DNA of 64,000 nt from NCBI RefSeq assembly GCF_009758255.1, contig NZ_WSEN01000010.1, positions 682,001 through 746,000 of the forward strand. Direction: 5' to 3'. A model generated the notes under the pieces. It was not told the DNA's origin, searched no databases, and was given only the letters and a program-made list of their open reading frames with translations. Position numbers and translations under genes: made by a program. Shown piece after piece: positions 16,420 through 26,107 of this stretch. Source of the stretch: Microbacterium sp. MAH-37 (GTDB taxonomy: Bacteria > Actinomycetota > Actinomycetes > Actinomycetales > Microbacteriaceae). The stretch's first letter is position 1. The number at the start of each line of letters is the position of its first letter.

Positions 16420-17919
16420 TCACTCGGCCGCGACGGGCCTCCCGTCGCCGGTCATCGCACCGTCGCGCGGCATGAACGACGCCGCGACCAGCGTCAGCAC
16501 GGCGACGATCGCCGCGGCGATGAACACCCAGGTCGACGCCGACACGATCGTGGCCGGATCCTGTGGTCCGGCGCCGCGGGCGATCACCGCGTTCGAGATC
16601 GCACCGAAGACGGCGACGCCGACCGCACTGCCGGCGGAGCGGGCGAAGGCGTTCATGCCGGTGACAGCACCGCGCTCGCCCCAGCCGACCGATGCCTGTG
16701 CGGCGATCAGCGTCGGCGCGGCGCTCCAACCGAGGCCGAAGCCGAGCACGAACGCAATAGCGGCGATCGAGAAGGGATTCGGCCAGCGTGCCACGAGGGC
16801 CAGGGCGATCGCGCCGACCGAGGCGATCGAGAGCCCGATCACCGCCGTGCGCCGGAAGCCGATCCGCAGATACAGCCGGCCGACGTTGGCCGCGGCGATA
16901 GGCCAGCCCAAAGTCAGCGCGGCGACGGCCAGACCTGACAGCAGCGGAGCGATGCCGATCGATCCCTCAAGGTAGGCCGGCGCGAAGCTCGTCACGCCGA
17001 TCATCAGCGCGCCGACACCGAGCGAGACCACCGTGGTCGTCAGGATCAGCCGGCGCGAGAACAGCGTGAAGTCGATGATGGGCTCGGCGGCACGGCGCTC
17101 CACCAGGGCGAATGCGATCAGCGCGACCGCGCCGAGGCCGAAGCACAGCAGGCTCGGGGCCGAGAACCATGCCCAGGCGTTCCCACCCTCGAGAAGCCCG
17201 AGGATCATGCCGGTGAGCCCCACAGTGAGCAGCACAGCGCCGGCGACATCGATGCGGTGCTGACGCTTCTCGGTCTGCTCGTGGTACCGCCGCAGCAGCA
17301 TCCATCCGGCGAGCGCGCACAGCGGGATGTTCACGAAGAAGATCCACCGCCAGGCGTCCAGTTGGGCGAACAGACCGCCGAGCGCCGGCCCGACGACCGA
17401 GGACACGGCCCACACGCTTGCGATGTAGCCCTGCACCTTCGCCCGCTCGGCGACGGTGTAGATGTCTCCGACGATCGTCATCGACATCGGAGCGACCGCG
17501 CCCGCACCGAGACCCTGCACGACACGGAACACGATCAGCGCGGTCATGCTCCACGCGAAGCCGCAGAGCACAGACCCCACCAGGAACAGCCCGATGCCGA
17601 TCATGATGATGGGCTTGCGCCCGATCGTGTCGGCGAACCGCGAGTAGATCGGCACGCTCACCGCCTGGGCGAGCAGGTAGACCGAGAACAGCCAGGGGAA
17701 CTGCTGATAGCTGCCCAGGTCGCGCACGATGCTGGGCACAGCGGTGGCGAGGATGGTCGCGTCGATCGCGATGAGTCCGGTGGACAGCATCAGGGCGCCG
17801 AGGATGGGCCCGCGCTCGGAACGCAGGCCGACCGACGCGCGGTCCGAAGAGACTGTCACCCTGGTGACAAGCGGATGCCGCGGGGCGGTATTCCCGTGCG
17901 GCATCCGCTCGACCAGCAT
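16420..17919 (-). CDS. MFS multidrug-type transporter, DHA2 (EmrB/QacA) family
   Basis: A 499-residue proton-driven exporter with about 14 hydrophobic helices. Motif A after helix 2 reads SRFADTIGRKP, and motif C-like GPALGGLFAQ lies in helix 5. Early residues TGLIAIDATILATAVPSI match the DHA2 signature for helix 1. The chosen ATG at 17919 overlaps the upstream stop (TGATG); later in-frame starts near 17904 are also possible. Export of drugs or metabolites is likely, and the substrate is unknown. It is the second gene after a secreted phosphodiesterase on the same strand. Confidence 0.88.
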   Translation of the reverse strand: MLVERMPHGNTAPRHPLVTRVTVSSDRASVGLRSERGPILGALMLSTGLIAIDATILATAVPSIVRDLGSYQQFPWLFSVYLLAQAVSVPIYSRFADTIGRKPIIMIGIGLFLVGSVLCGFAWSMTALIVFRVVQGLGAGAVAPMSMTIVGDIYTVAERAKVQGYIASVWAVSSVVGPALGGLFAQLDAWRWIFFVNIPLCALAGWMLLRRYHEQTEKRQHRIDVAGAVLLTVGLTGMILGLLEGGNAWAWFSAPSLLCFGLGAVALIAFALVERRAAEPIIDFTLFSRRLILTTTVVSLGVGALMIGVTSFAPAYLEGSIGIAPLLSGLAVAALTLGWPIAAANVGRLYLRIGFRRTAVIGLSIASVGAIALALVARWPNPFSIAAIAFVLGFGLGWSAAPTLIAAQASVGWGERGAVTGMNAFARSAGSAVGVAVFGAISNAVIARGAGPQDPATIVSASTWVFIAAAIVAVLTLVAASFMPRDGAMTGDGRPVAAE

Positions 17920-19229
17920 CAGCGCGTGCGCACCACCTCGCCGAGCACACGCCCGTCTGCTCCGGACGGGCCGTCCATGCCGAGCAGCGCGGCGATCGTC
18001 GGTGCCAGATCGATGTGCCGCGGGTTCTCGGGCGCGACGTGCGAGCGCACGCCGGACCCTGCGATGACGAGCGCGGTGCGCGCCTCGCGGGACGTGCCGT
18101 GCAGGCCGGAGACGCCGTCGGACGGGTCGGCGCCCAGGCTCCATCCCTCCTCCGGCTCCACGATCAGCTCACCGTACTTCGGCGACATGTGCATCGCCTC
18201 CTGCTCGGCCTTGTCGTAGACCGCCGAGATGTGCGGCAGGGACGAGACCGCGGCTTCGATCCGCGCCGCCGCGTCCGGGTCGTCCGCGGCCTCGCCGACC
18301 AGGTGCAGCGATCCGACCCCGCCCACCACGACCACCACGTCGGTGCCCGGCTGCGGCGACTGCCCGGCGTTCAGCATCTCGGCCTGATATCCGGCATCCG
18401 AGATCGCGGCGAGGAAGTCGTCGCGCATGCCTTTCGTGAACGTCTCCATGCCGTGGTCGCCGGTCACCACGAACGCCGTGCGCCCGTAGATGCCGGCATC
18501 CTTCGTGGCCTGGACGAGCCTTCCGATCTGCGCGTCGACCTCGGCGACGGCGGCGGGCATGTCCGGAGCGCGGTCGCCGTCGGCATGTCCGAGCGCGTCG
18601 AGCCGGTCGCAGTACACCGCGATCAGATCGGGGATCCCGTCCATCTGCACGGACTTCCCCGCGCTCATCACCGGTTCGCCGTTGATCACAGCGACGGCGT
18701 CGTCAGCGCGCCGCGAGCAGTCGCCGCCGGGCTGGGTGTACAGCCCCTTCGGGTCGCCGAAGGCCGCGCCGTGATTCTGCACGATGAACCACTGGGATGA
18801 CAGCACGGTGCCACCCTGATCGCGGATCGACTCCGCGATCGTGGGCACCGCCAGATCGCGCTGCTGCCCGACCGCCGCGCCGGCGACGGGGTCGTACCAG
18901 TAGGCGGTGTTGCCGTGCGTCGAGGGCCAGGCACCGGTGGCGATCGACGACCAGGACGGGTTGGTGATCGAGGTCATCACCCCGGTGGACGTGCTGAGGC
19001 TCCCGTGACCTGCGAGCGCCCGGAGGTTGGGCATCGCACCTCCGTCGAGGTAGTCGACGTCGAGTCCGTCCAGGGCGATCAGCACGACGTGCTCGGCGGG
19101 CGCCGGATGGGCCGCCGGCGGCGCACCGGATGCCGGGGTCGCCACCGATACGGCGACTCCCAGCGACGCCAGGGCGCCGCCCGCGATCACAGAGGCGCGG
19201 CGGAAGCGGTTCGACGGATGCATGCTCAT
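17919..19229 (-). CDS. Secreted alkaline-phosphatase-superfamily phosphodiesterase
   Basis: 436 residues with an N-terminal Sec signal (about 1-36, ending ATPASGAPP). The catalytic domain has the metal ligand ALDGLD at about 53, the Thr/Ser nucleophile region TSITNPSWSSIATGAWPSTHG, and VVTGDHGME with metal-binding Asp and His. This matches type I phosphodiesterase/nucleotide pyrophosphatase (NPP-like) proteins of the alkaline phosphatase superfamily. The ATG at 19229 has GGAGGAG upstream; longer readings lack support. It probably hydrolyses phosphodiesters outside the cell. Confidence 0.88.
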   Translation of the reverse strand: MSMHPSNRFRRASVIAGGALASLGVAVSVATPASGAPPAAHPAPAEHVVLIALDGLDVDYLDGGAMPNLRALAGHGSLSTSTGVMTSITNPSWSSIATGAWPSTHGNTAYWYDPVAGAAVGQQRDLAVPTIAESIRDQGGTVLSSQWFIVQNHGAAFGDPKGLYTQPGGDCSRRADDAVAVINGEPVMSAGKSVQMDGIPDLIAVYCDRLDALGHADGDRAPDMPAAVAEVDAQIGRLVQATKDAGIYGRTAFVVTGDHGMETFTKGMRDDFLAAISDAGYQAEMLNAGQSPQPGTDVVVVVGGVGSLHLVGEAADDPDAAARIEAAVSSLPHISAVYDKAEQEAMHMSPKYGELIVEPEEGWSLGADPSDGVSGLHGTSREARTALVIAGSGVRSHVAPENPRHIDLAPTIAALLGMDGPSGADGRVLGEVVRTR

Positions 19230-19256
19230 GGACTCCTCCAGCTGTCTGCGCGAGAG

Positions 19257-19274
19257 CCGGTCGACAACGACCGG
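19257..19274. promoter_or_regulatory. Inverted repeat in the divergent 280-bp gap
   Basis: CCGGTCG and CGACCGG are separated by ACAA, with GAG/CTC extending the arms. It lies 28 bases upstream of the phosphodiesterase start, between two divergent secreted phosphoesterase-type genes, and could be a shared operator. Nothing else is recognised in the gap. Confidence 0.35.
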
Positions 19275-19510
19275 TCTCGAACGACGCTGGCCGCCGGACG
19301 ACGAGCAGGACAACACTCGCCGCCAACCGTGCAAGGAATCGCCTCTGATGTCGAGTGGGCTGAGAGATTCGGCCATCCTCGGGTGACCGCTTTCTTGCGC
19401 GACGCCCGACGCGCATGTCATTCCCTCGCATTCCCGACGGGCGTGCTTGGCGTGCGCCCCGCCTCCCGGTTGGGTGCGTTACAGAGTTCCCTACGAGCAA
19501 AGGAGCGGTC

Positions 19511-21724
19511 ATGACGGATGGAACACACGCGCGGATGCCGGAGCGCACCCCCCTGAGCAGACGAGGTTTCCTCGGCCTGTCTGCGGTCGGCCTGGGGGTC
19601 GGCCTCTCCGGCGCAGCGCGGGGCCCCTGGCCAGGGGCGGCGGTCGAGACGGCGCGCGCGGCAGACGGCGGTCTGCGCTTCGCGGTCCTCACCGACACGC
19701 ACGCGAACGAGGAGGAGACGGCACGTCTGGTCAACCTGCGTCGCATCTTCACGGCTATCGAGGCGGAGGACCCGCAGTTCGTGCTGCACTGCGGAGACAT
19801 CACCGACTACGGCAGCGACGCCGGCTTCGAGACCTACCGCGGGCTGATCCCGGACACGCTGTGGGATCGCATCAGGCACGCACCGGGCAACCACGAGATC
19901 CGCTGGGACACCAGCGGCCGCGAGCGCTTCCAGCGCTGGTTCGGTCCGACCAGCTACAGCTTCGACGCCGGGGGCGTCCACTTCATGGCTCTTGATCCCA
20001 CCCAGCTGCTGCAGGAGCCTGCTCTGTTCGCCGAGGACCTGGAGACGATCCGCGACGACCTCGACGCCGCGGGAGAGACCCCGTCGATCATGTTCCTGCA
20101 CTACCCCCTCGGCGGGAGCAACTACTACGCGAACGACACCGAGGACTTCCTGCGCGCAATCGATCCGTACCCCGTGCGCGGCATCTTCGCGGGTCACATC
20201 CACCGCAACGAGGTGACCGCATTCAACGGGCTCACCCAGGTGGCGGCGATCGCCTCGCGACTCGGCCCGTACTACCTGCGCGTCACCGAGAGCAGCACTC
20301 CGCGGGGCCGAGCCCTGGTCGTCGAACAGGTGACGCTCGGCGCGACCGAAGCCGAACAGCCCACGGTGCAGCAGCTGGCGACCATCGCGCTGGACACGGC
20401 GGCATCCGGCGCGGAGCGCATGAACGTGGCGGCGCGGTCGTCATCCGCCGCCGTGGCGCTGACCGCCGTGCCCCGCGGACAGGTCGCAGCGGTGGAAGCC
20501 CGTGTCTATCCGCAGAGCGTATTCGGTCTCGCCGACACAGGGGCTTGGACACCGCTCACGAAACGGGGAGGTTCCTGGCACGGAGCACTGGATGCGAGCG
20601 CGCTCGCGCCCGGCCACCACCGCGTGCAGGTGCGGGCGAAGGACGCCGACGGCGGTCACCGTTACGAGACTGCGGCGATCGAGAAGTCGGGGTCCACTCG
20701 CGCCCGGCCGTCCTGGGAGATCGAGGTCGGAGGTCAGTTGCAAGGGGCTCTCGCGGCGCACGGATCGGTCGTGGTGAGCGGGTCGACTTCCGGTCGCGTG
20801 GTCGCTGTCGATGCCGCGACCCGCAGGCGACGTCCGCAGACGCTCTGGAGCGCGCAGCTCGGGCCGGTCCATCGCGGCGCCGCGTTCACTTCGGAGGGCG
20901 ATCTGGTGATCGTTCCCAGCGCCGATCACCGGCTGTACGCCCTGGATGCCCGAACCGGACGCACCCGGTGGACCAGCCGCTTCGACAAGCCCGTGCTCAC
21001 CACTCCCCTGGTCGCGCCCTCGGACGCCGGCGACCGTATCCTCGTGACCGCCGAGGATCGGCTGCGCTGCCTCGACGCCACCGGCGCCACACTCTGGGAG
21101 GCCTCGGTTCCGGTGCGCACGGCCGGCCGCGCGGCATCCGATGGTACGCGCGTGTACGTCGGCGCCGGAGACGGACGCGGGTACGCCTACGATCTGCGCA
21201 CCGGGAAGACCCTGTGGTCGGTGCTCACCACCGACCGGCCCGACAAGTACCGGCAGCTGATCTACGGACCCTGGGATGACTGGATCGAGGTGTTGCCCGG
21301 TGGCGCGGTGCTGTTCAGCACGGTCACCGACGGCATCGCCGTCGACCCGATCACGGGCCAGGAGCTGTGGCGCGCGACCGGCAGTTACATCTTCGCCCCG
21401 AGCATCGCCCTCGACGACGGCGGGGTGCTGATGGTGACGGAGTGGGGTGTCGCCACCGTGCTCGACCCGGCGACGGGAGCGGCTCGCTGGAGTTCGCAGG
21501 TCGTGCCGCGGGTGGTGAACGCCGGCCCCGTGCTCGATCCGCGTACCGGCACGGCGTGGCTGGTCTCCGTGGGCGGGCTGCTCGCCGCGGTCGACACCTC
21601 CGACGGCGCTGTCACGGTCGACCAGCAACTGTTCGCCGCGAACACCTTTTCGACGCCCGTCGTCGTGAACGGGCAGCTGATCGTCGCCGCACAGGACGGT
21701 GTCCTCCGCGGGCTGACGATCTGA
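19511..21724 (+). CDS. Tat-exported metallophosphoesterase fused to a PQQ-like beta-propeller
   Basis: 737 residues. Residues 1-50 form a twin-arginine signal (SRRGFLG). About 56-300 is a calcineurin-like phosphoesterase with all metal motifs: TDTHAN, GDITDYG, GNHE, HYPLGG and GHIHRNE. From about 420 to the end are repeats of the PQQ/quinoprotein propeller type (LYALDARTGRTRW, AYDLRTGKTLW, VDPITGQELW, LDPATGAARW). The enzyme probably acts outside the cell on a phosphoester, with the propeller binding substrate or partner. Whether it binds PQQ is doubtful. The ATG at 19511 follows AGGAG. Confidence 0.9.
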   Translation: MTDGTHARMPERTPLSRRGFLGLSAVGLGVGLSGAARGPWPGAAVETARAADGGLRFAVLTDTHANEEETARLVNLRRIFTAIEAEDPQFVLHCGDITDYGSDAGFETYRGLIPDTLWDRIRHAPGNHEIRWDTSGRERFQRWFGPTSYSFDAGGVHFMALDPTQLLQEPALFAEDLETIRDDLDAAGETPSIMFLHYPLGGSNYYANDTEDFLRAIDPYPVRGIFAGHIHRNEVTAFNGLTQVAAIASRLGPYYLRVTESSTPRGRALVVEQVTLGATEAEQPTVQQLATIALDTAASGAERMNVAARSSSAAVALTAVPRGQVAAVEARVYPQSVFGLADTGAWTPLTKRGGSWHGALDASALAPGHHRVQVRAKDADGGHRYETAAIEKSGSTRARPSWEIEVGGQLQGALAAHGSVVVSGSTSGRVVAVDAATRRRRPQTLWSAQLGPVHRGAAFTSEGDLVIVPSADHRLYALDARTGRTRWTSRFDKPVLTTPLVAPSDAGDRILVTAEDRLRCLDATGATLWEASVPVRTAGRAASDGTRVYVGAGDGRGYAYDLRTGKTLWSVLTTDRPDKYRQLIYGPWDDWIEVLPGGAVLFSTVTDGIAVDPITGQELWRATGSYIFAPSIALDDGGVLMVTEWGVATVLDPATGAARWSSQVVPRVVNAGPVLDPRTGTAWLVSVGGLLAAVDTSDGAVTVDQQLFAANTFSTPVVVNGQLIVAAQDGVLRGLTI

Positions 21725-21744
21725 CCTCCGCCTCGCGCCGGTGC

Positions 21745-22737
21745 TCAGACCACCGGCGCGAGGTCGCGGGCCAGGCCCGCGCGCTTCACGGAATGCAGCG
21801 CCACCGCGACATCCGCATGCTGCAGCCCCGGCAGCCCTCCGATCGTCGCGGAGATGAACTCGTACAGCTCGCGATCGGAGGCGAGCGCGACCTCGCCGCA
21901 GAGGTTCCTGTCCCCCGTCGTCGCTGCGATCATGAGCATGGACGGATGCTCCGCGAGCATCTCGCCCGCCTTTCCGAGCTGCGTAGGGTTGACGCTCAGC
22001 GACACGAACGCATTCACCGGCAGGCCGATGCGCTCCGGCTCGACGACAGTGCGCATCCGCAGCGCGCCGGACGACATCATCGCCTCCGCGCGGCGGCGCA
22101 CCGTGACAGGGCTGATCTCGCAGAGCCCCGCGAGCTGCTGCCATCCCAGGCGGCCGTCCAGCGCCATCGCCGCGGCGATGCGCTGATCGAGCGGATCGAC
22201 CTGCACCCGTTCATCGGGCAGCGGATCGCTCCACGGGTCGAGGCGCTGTGCCCGCAGCTGCTCGACGACGTCGCGCGGGAGCAGCTCGGGCAGCCAGCTG
22301 TGCGGCGTCGCGAACCGACGCATCACCTGATTGCTCCACACCGCCAGCACCCCGTCCAGTGCCGGCAGCCGCTCGAGCGTGATCGCCAGCAGATGGGCGT
22401 TCGACGTGTAGCTGATCTCGGCGATGCAGTCCACGCTGCCGGTGACCAGCTTCACCGAACCGCACTCGGGCCAACTGGCCAGCTGCTGCGCGGAGCGATT
22501 CGCATCACCGGGGCGGCAGCGCAGGCGCACGAACAACGAGCGCTCCCTGCCGGTGGCCTCCCTGTCGAGCACGCCGATCACGCGTACCGACCCCTCACGG
22601 ATCAGACGGGCCACCCGGCGCGATGCGGTCGCCTCCGACGTGAACACGGCTTCGGCGATCTGCGCGTTGGTCGCGCGCGGACTGGCCAGGAGCGCGCCGG
22701 TGATGCGTCGGTCGAGATCGTCCACAGCATGCACCAT
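21745..22737 (-). CDS. Tandem Lrp/AsnC-type transcriptional regulator
   Basis: 330 residues made of two Lrp/AsnC modules. The first HTH is at about 5-45 (LDRRITGALLASPRATNAQIA) with a ligand domain to about 145. The second HTH is at about 175-225 (LDQRIAAAMALDGRLGWQQLA) with a second RAM-like domain to the end. Start codons at 22737 and 22776 are both possible. It is divergent from the ABC/GH89 operon, with the palindrome at 22785-22803 between them, so it probably regulates that operon. Control of a sugar operon by an Lrp protein is unusual. Confidence 0.85.
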   Translation of the reverse strand: MVHAVDDLDRRITGALLASPRATNAQIAEAVFTSEATASRRVARLIREGSVRVIGVLDREATGRERSLFVRLRCRPGDANRSAQQLASWPECGSVKLVTGSVDCIAEISYTSNAHLLAITLERLPALDGVLAVWSNQVMRRFATPHSWLPELLPRDVVEQLRAQRLDPWSDPLPDERVQVDPLDQRIAAAMALDGRLGWQQLAGLCEISPVTVRRRAEAMMSSGALRMRTVVEPERIGLPVNAFVSLSVNPTQLGKAGEMLAEHPSMLMIAATTGDRNLCGEVALASDRELYEFISATIGGLPGLQHADVAVALHSVKRAGLARDLAPVV

Positions 22738-22784
22738 ACCCTCATCGATAGCCTCTACAAGGCGGATTTCTTGCATTGATACGT

Positions 22785-22803
22785 GCGATCTCATTATGAT
22801 CGC
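22785..22803. promoter_or_regulatory. 19-bp palindrome, candidate operator for the Lrp-like regulator
   Basis: GCGATCTCATTATGATCGC has perfect 6-bp arms around an AT-rich centre. This size and composition suit an Lrp/AsnC site. It lies between the divergent regulator and the ABC/GH89 operon, in the most AT-rich stretch of that gap. Confidence 0.5.
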
Positions 22804-22899
22804 TCGCTTCGCGGGAGGATCGCACCACCGATGGGCATCGACGCCGCATCGGATCTCCCACCCCGGCGCACGGCGCCACGACAAGAGGAGTGATGCACC

Positions 22900-24285
22900 A
22901 TGACCCGAACCTCCGCGCAGCGCATCGCGGCGCCGATCGCGGCATTCGCCGCGTTGACCCTCCTCGCCGGTTGCACCGCCGGCGGCGACGGCGACGGATC
23001 GACCGAGAAGCCCGACAAGATCGTGTTCTGGACTCCGCAGACGACCCCGGAGCGACTCGCCGCGCAGGAGAAGGTCGCCGAGGGCTTCACCGAGAAGACC
23101 GGCATCAAGGTGGATGTCGTGCCGATGGCCGGAGCCGATCAGGATCAGGCACTCGTCACCGGTGCTGCGAGCGGAGATGTGCCCGACGTCATCCTGCACG
23201 CGTCGACACAGACCGGCGCCTGGACGTCGCAGGGTCTGCTCGACACCGACGCCGCAGCCGACACGGTCAAATCGCTCGGTCAGGACACGTTCAATCAGAA
23301 CGCGGTGAAGGCCGTGACGATCGACGACCAGATCTCCGCCGTGCCCAGCGACGGCTGGACTCATGTGGTCGCCTACCGCACCGACCTGCTCGAGAAGGCG
23401 GGCGTCGACGTGCCGACAGATGTGACCGAGCTGGCTGACGCCGCCACCACGATCAAGGAGAAGCTCGGTATCACCGGCCTGGCGTTCGGCACCCAGGCCG
23501 GTACGGCGTCGGCGACTGAAGGCATCCAGTCTCTGTTCCAGAGCGCCGGCTGCGAACTCGTCACGGACGGCAAGATCACGATCGATTCGGATGCCTGCGA
23601 TGACGCGGCCGAACAATTCCTGCGGCTGCGCAACTCGTCGACCGCGGGCGACTTCGACGTCACCAGCGCTCGCGCCGCCTACATGAACGGCGACGCGGCC
23701 ATGCTGCTGTTCTCCACGCACATCCTCGACGAGCTGGCCGGCCTCGACCCGGCCACGCCGGCGACGTGCCCGGAGTGCGCGGCGACCCCGACGTTCCTCT
23801 CCGACAACACCAAGTTCATCACCGTGCTCGACGAGGACGAGCCTCGCCAGTACGGCGCGATCCTCGGCTACGGCATCCCCACCGGTGCGCACACCGACGC
23901 CGCCCAGCAGTACATCGAGTACGTGCTGGGCGAGGGCTACGAGGACACGCTCGCCGTCGCGACCGAGGGGCGCATCCCGCTGCGCAACGGCACCTCAGAC
24001 GAGCCGACGGAGTTCCTCGACGCCTGGGGCGGTCTCGGCATCGGCCCGGCCCACGAGAAGACCTCCGCCGAGATCTACGGCGACGACTTCGTCACGGGCA
24101 TGGCAGACGGCATCAACGCCGTCTACCTGTGGGGCATGGGAACGGACGACGCCACGCTCGCCGGACTCGTCTTCACCCAAGGGGTGCTGTCGAATCAGAT
24201 CGAACAGCTCTACAACGGCTCGTCGCCCGAGGAGGTCACCGACGCCATGAAGCAGGCGGTCGAGGAGGTCCAGGCAGGCCTGTGA
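22900..24285 (+). CDS. Sugar-binding lipoprotein of the GH89-linked ABC importer
   Basis: A 461-residue family 1 solute-binding protein with lipobox LLAGC (Cys about 26). It should be anchored on the outer membrane face and capture a glycoside for the two permeases encoded just downstream. GDVPDVILHASTQTGAW, YMNGDAAMLLFSTH and YGIPTGAHTDAAQQYIEYV fit the family. Two Cys in TCPECAATP form a possible extracellular disulfide. It is the first gene of a five-gene overlapping operon; a GAGGAG site precedes the ATG. The ligand is inferred from the terminal GH89 gene to be an alpha-linked N-acetylglucosaminide. Confidence 0.92.
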   Translation: MTRTSAQRIAAPIAAFAALTLLAGCTAGGDGDGSTEKPDKIVFWTPQTTPERLAAQEKVAEGFTEKTGIKVDVVPMAGADQDQALVTGAASGDVPDVILHASTQTGAWTSQGLLDTDAAADTVKSLGQDTFNQNAVKAVTIDDQISAVPSDGWTHVVAYRTDLLEKAGVDVPTDVTELADAATTIKEKLGITGLAFGTQAGTASATEGIQSLFQSAGCELVTDGKITIDSDACDDAAEQFLRLRNSSTAGDFDVTSARAAYMNGDAAMLLFSTHILDELAGLDPATPATCPECAATPTFLSDNTKFITVLDEDEPRQYGAILGYGIPTGAHTDAAQQYIEYVLGEGYEDTLAVATEGRIPLRNGTSDEPTEFLDAWGGLGIGPAHEKTSAEIYGDDFVTGMADGINAVYLWGMGTDDATLAGLVFTQGVLSNQIEQLYNGSSPEEVTDAMKQAVEEVQAGL

Positions 24286-25241
24286 CCACCGCATCGCCAC
24301 GTCTGCGCCGGGGGCGGCCGAACAGCCGCTCCCGGCGGGACAACCGCAACGGCCTGCTGCTGACAGCGCCGACCTTCCTCGTCATCCTGCTGGCCTCGAT
24401 CATCCCGCTGATCATGGTGATCGTCTTCGCCTTCAGCGAGATCAGGCTGGTCGACATCCCGCGCCTCGGCACCGAGCCGATCGAGTGGTCGCTGGACAAC
24501 TTCCGGCGGGCACTGAGCAACCCGGCGTTCTGGCGGGCGCTCGGCACGACGCTGCTGTACTCGGTCCTGACCATGGTCGGATCGGTCGGGCTGGGTCTCG
24601 CACTCGCTCTTGCGCTGCGGCGCCCGTTCCCCGGACGAGGCATCGTGCGGGCGCTCCTGCTGGTGCCCTATGTGCTCCCGCTGATCGCCGCCGTCACCAT
24701 CTGGCAGACGATGCTCAACCCCCAGTACGGCATCGTGAACGCGTTCGGCCGCGAGGTGCTCGGCTGGGAGCGCTCGATCGGATTCCTGAACACGGCCTCA
24801 GCCGAGGTGTTCGGCATCAGCGTGCCGCTCTCGCTGCTCGTCGTCGTCGCGTTCGAGATCTGGACGTCCGCACCGCTGTCGTTCCTGTTCATCACCGCCC
24901 GGTTGCAGGGCGTGTCGCCGAGCATCGAGGAGGCCGCTGCGCTCGACGGCGCCAACGGCAGGCAGATCCTCTGGCGCATCGTGATGCCCCAGTTGAAGGG
25001 CGTCATCCTGCTCCTCTGCCTGCTGCGGTTCATCTGGACCTTCCAGAGCTTCAGCGAGGTGTACCTGCTCACGGAAGGCGCCGGCGGCACCCAGCTGATG
25101 GCGCTGAAGGTGTACACCGAGCTCGTCACCCGTGCCGACATCGGCAGTGCCGCCGCATATGGCCTGCTCATGTCGGTCGTGCTCATCGCCCTGCTGGCCG
25201 TCTACGTCGTGCTCTCACGCAGGAAGGTGGAGACCGAATGA
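24282..25241 (+). CDS. ABC importer permease, MalF-like
   Basis: A 319-residue six-helix permease. A basic N-terminus precedes the first helix (LLLTAPTFLVILLASIIPLIM), and the EAA loop reads EEAAALDGANGRQILWRIVM (about 225-245). The GTG at 24282 overlaps the binding-protein stop (GTGA). It should pair with the next permease; no ATPase is encoded in the operon. Confidence 0.92.
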   Translation: MTTASPRLRRGRPNSRSRRDNRNGLLLTAPTFLVILLASIIPLIMVIVFAFSEIRLVDIPRLGTEPIEWSLDNFRRALSNPAFWRALGTTLLYSVLTMVGSVGLGLALALALRRPFPGRGIVRALLLVPYVLPLIAAVTIWQTMLNPQYGIVNAFGREVLGWERSIGFLNTASAEVFGISVPLSLLVVVAFEIWTSAPLSFLFITARLQGVSPSIEEAAALDGANGRQILWRIVMPQLKGVILLLCLLRFIWTFQSFSEVYLLTEGAGGTQLMALKVYTELVTRADIGSAAAYGLLMSVVLIALLAVYVVLSRRKVETE

Positions 25242-26107
25242 CCCGCCGCCGCTCCCCGCTCCGCCCCCGCCCGGCCGCCACCGCCGGCCGGGTCGTCTTC
25301 ATCGCGCTCGCACTGATCTTCGCGATCGGCCCTGTGCTGTACGGCTTCGTGCTGTCCGTGCGGCCGTACTCCGCGATCGTGCGCGAGCCGCTGAACCTCA
25401 TCCCCGCGTTGAGCGAGCTGGACTTCTCCGGCTACACCACCGCGATGCTCGATCCGGCGCAGGGAGGCTTCGGCCTCGGCCGGTTCGTGATCAACTCGCT
25501 GCTGGTCGGGCTCGGCACGGTCGCGCTGTCCATCCTGGTGTCGATCCTGGGCGCGTACGCCGCCGCACGGCTGCGCTATCGCGGTCGCGGCGGTGTGAAC
25601 GCGATCATCCTCGGGGTGTACCTGTTCCCCGGGATCGTGCTCTCGGTGCCGCTGTTCGTGCTGCTCGCGAAGGCGGGGCTGACAGGTTCGCTCGTCGGTC
25701 TGTTCCTGGTCTACGTGGCCGCGACCGTCCCGGTGTCGATCTACATGCTGCGGAACTACTTCCAGGCGCTCCCCGAGAGCGTCGAGGAGGCCGCGATCGT
25801 CGACGGCGCCTCACTGCCGCAGATGCTGCGCAGCGTCGTGCTGCCGATCGCACTGCCCGGCGTCGTCGCCACAGCCATCTACGTCTTCATGATCGCGTGG
25901 AACGAGTACTTCTACGCGCTGCTGTTCCTCGTGCAGGACCGCGCGCTGTGGACTGCGCCACTCGGCATCTCGCAGCTGGCCGACTTCAACGTGCCGGTGA
26001 CCGTGCTGCTGTCGGGCGCGATCGCCGTGACCGTCCCGATCGTCATCCTCTTCTTCCTCGCGCAGCGCTACCTCGTCGAGGGACTGACGGCAGGAGCCGA
26101 GAAATGA
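25238..26107 (+). CDS. ABC importer permease, MalG-like
   Basis: A 289-residue permease with an Arg/Pro-rich N-terminus, first helix VVFIALALIFAIGPVLYGFV, and EAA loop EEAAIVDGASLPQMLRSVVL (about 192-211). MalG-type features near the C-terminus include MIAWNEYFYALLFL. The ATG overlaps the previous stop (ATGA), as do the next two genes, so the whole operon is translationally coupled. Confidence 0.92.
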   Translation: MTRRRSPLRPRPAATAGRVVFIALALIFAIGPVLYGFVLSVRPYSAIVREPLNLIPALSELDFSGYTTAMLDPAQGGFGLGRFVINSLLVGLGTVALSILVSILGAYAAARLRYRGRGGVNAIILGVYLFPGIVLSVPLFVLLAKAGLTGSLVGLFLVYVAATVPVSIYMLRNYFQALPESVEEAAIVDGASLPQMLRSVVLPIALPGVVATAIYVFMIAWNEYFYALLFLVQDRALWTAPLGISQLADFNVPVTVLLSGAIAVTVPIVILFFLAQRYLVEGLTAGAEK

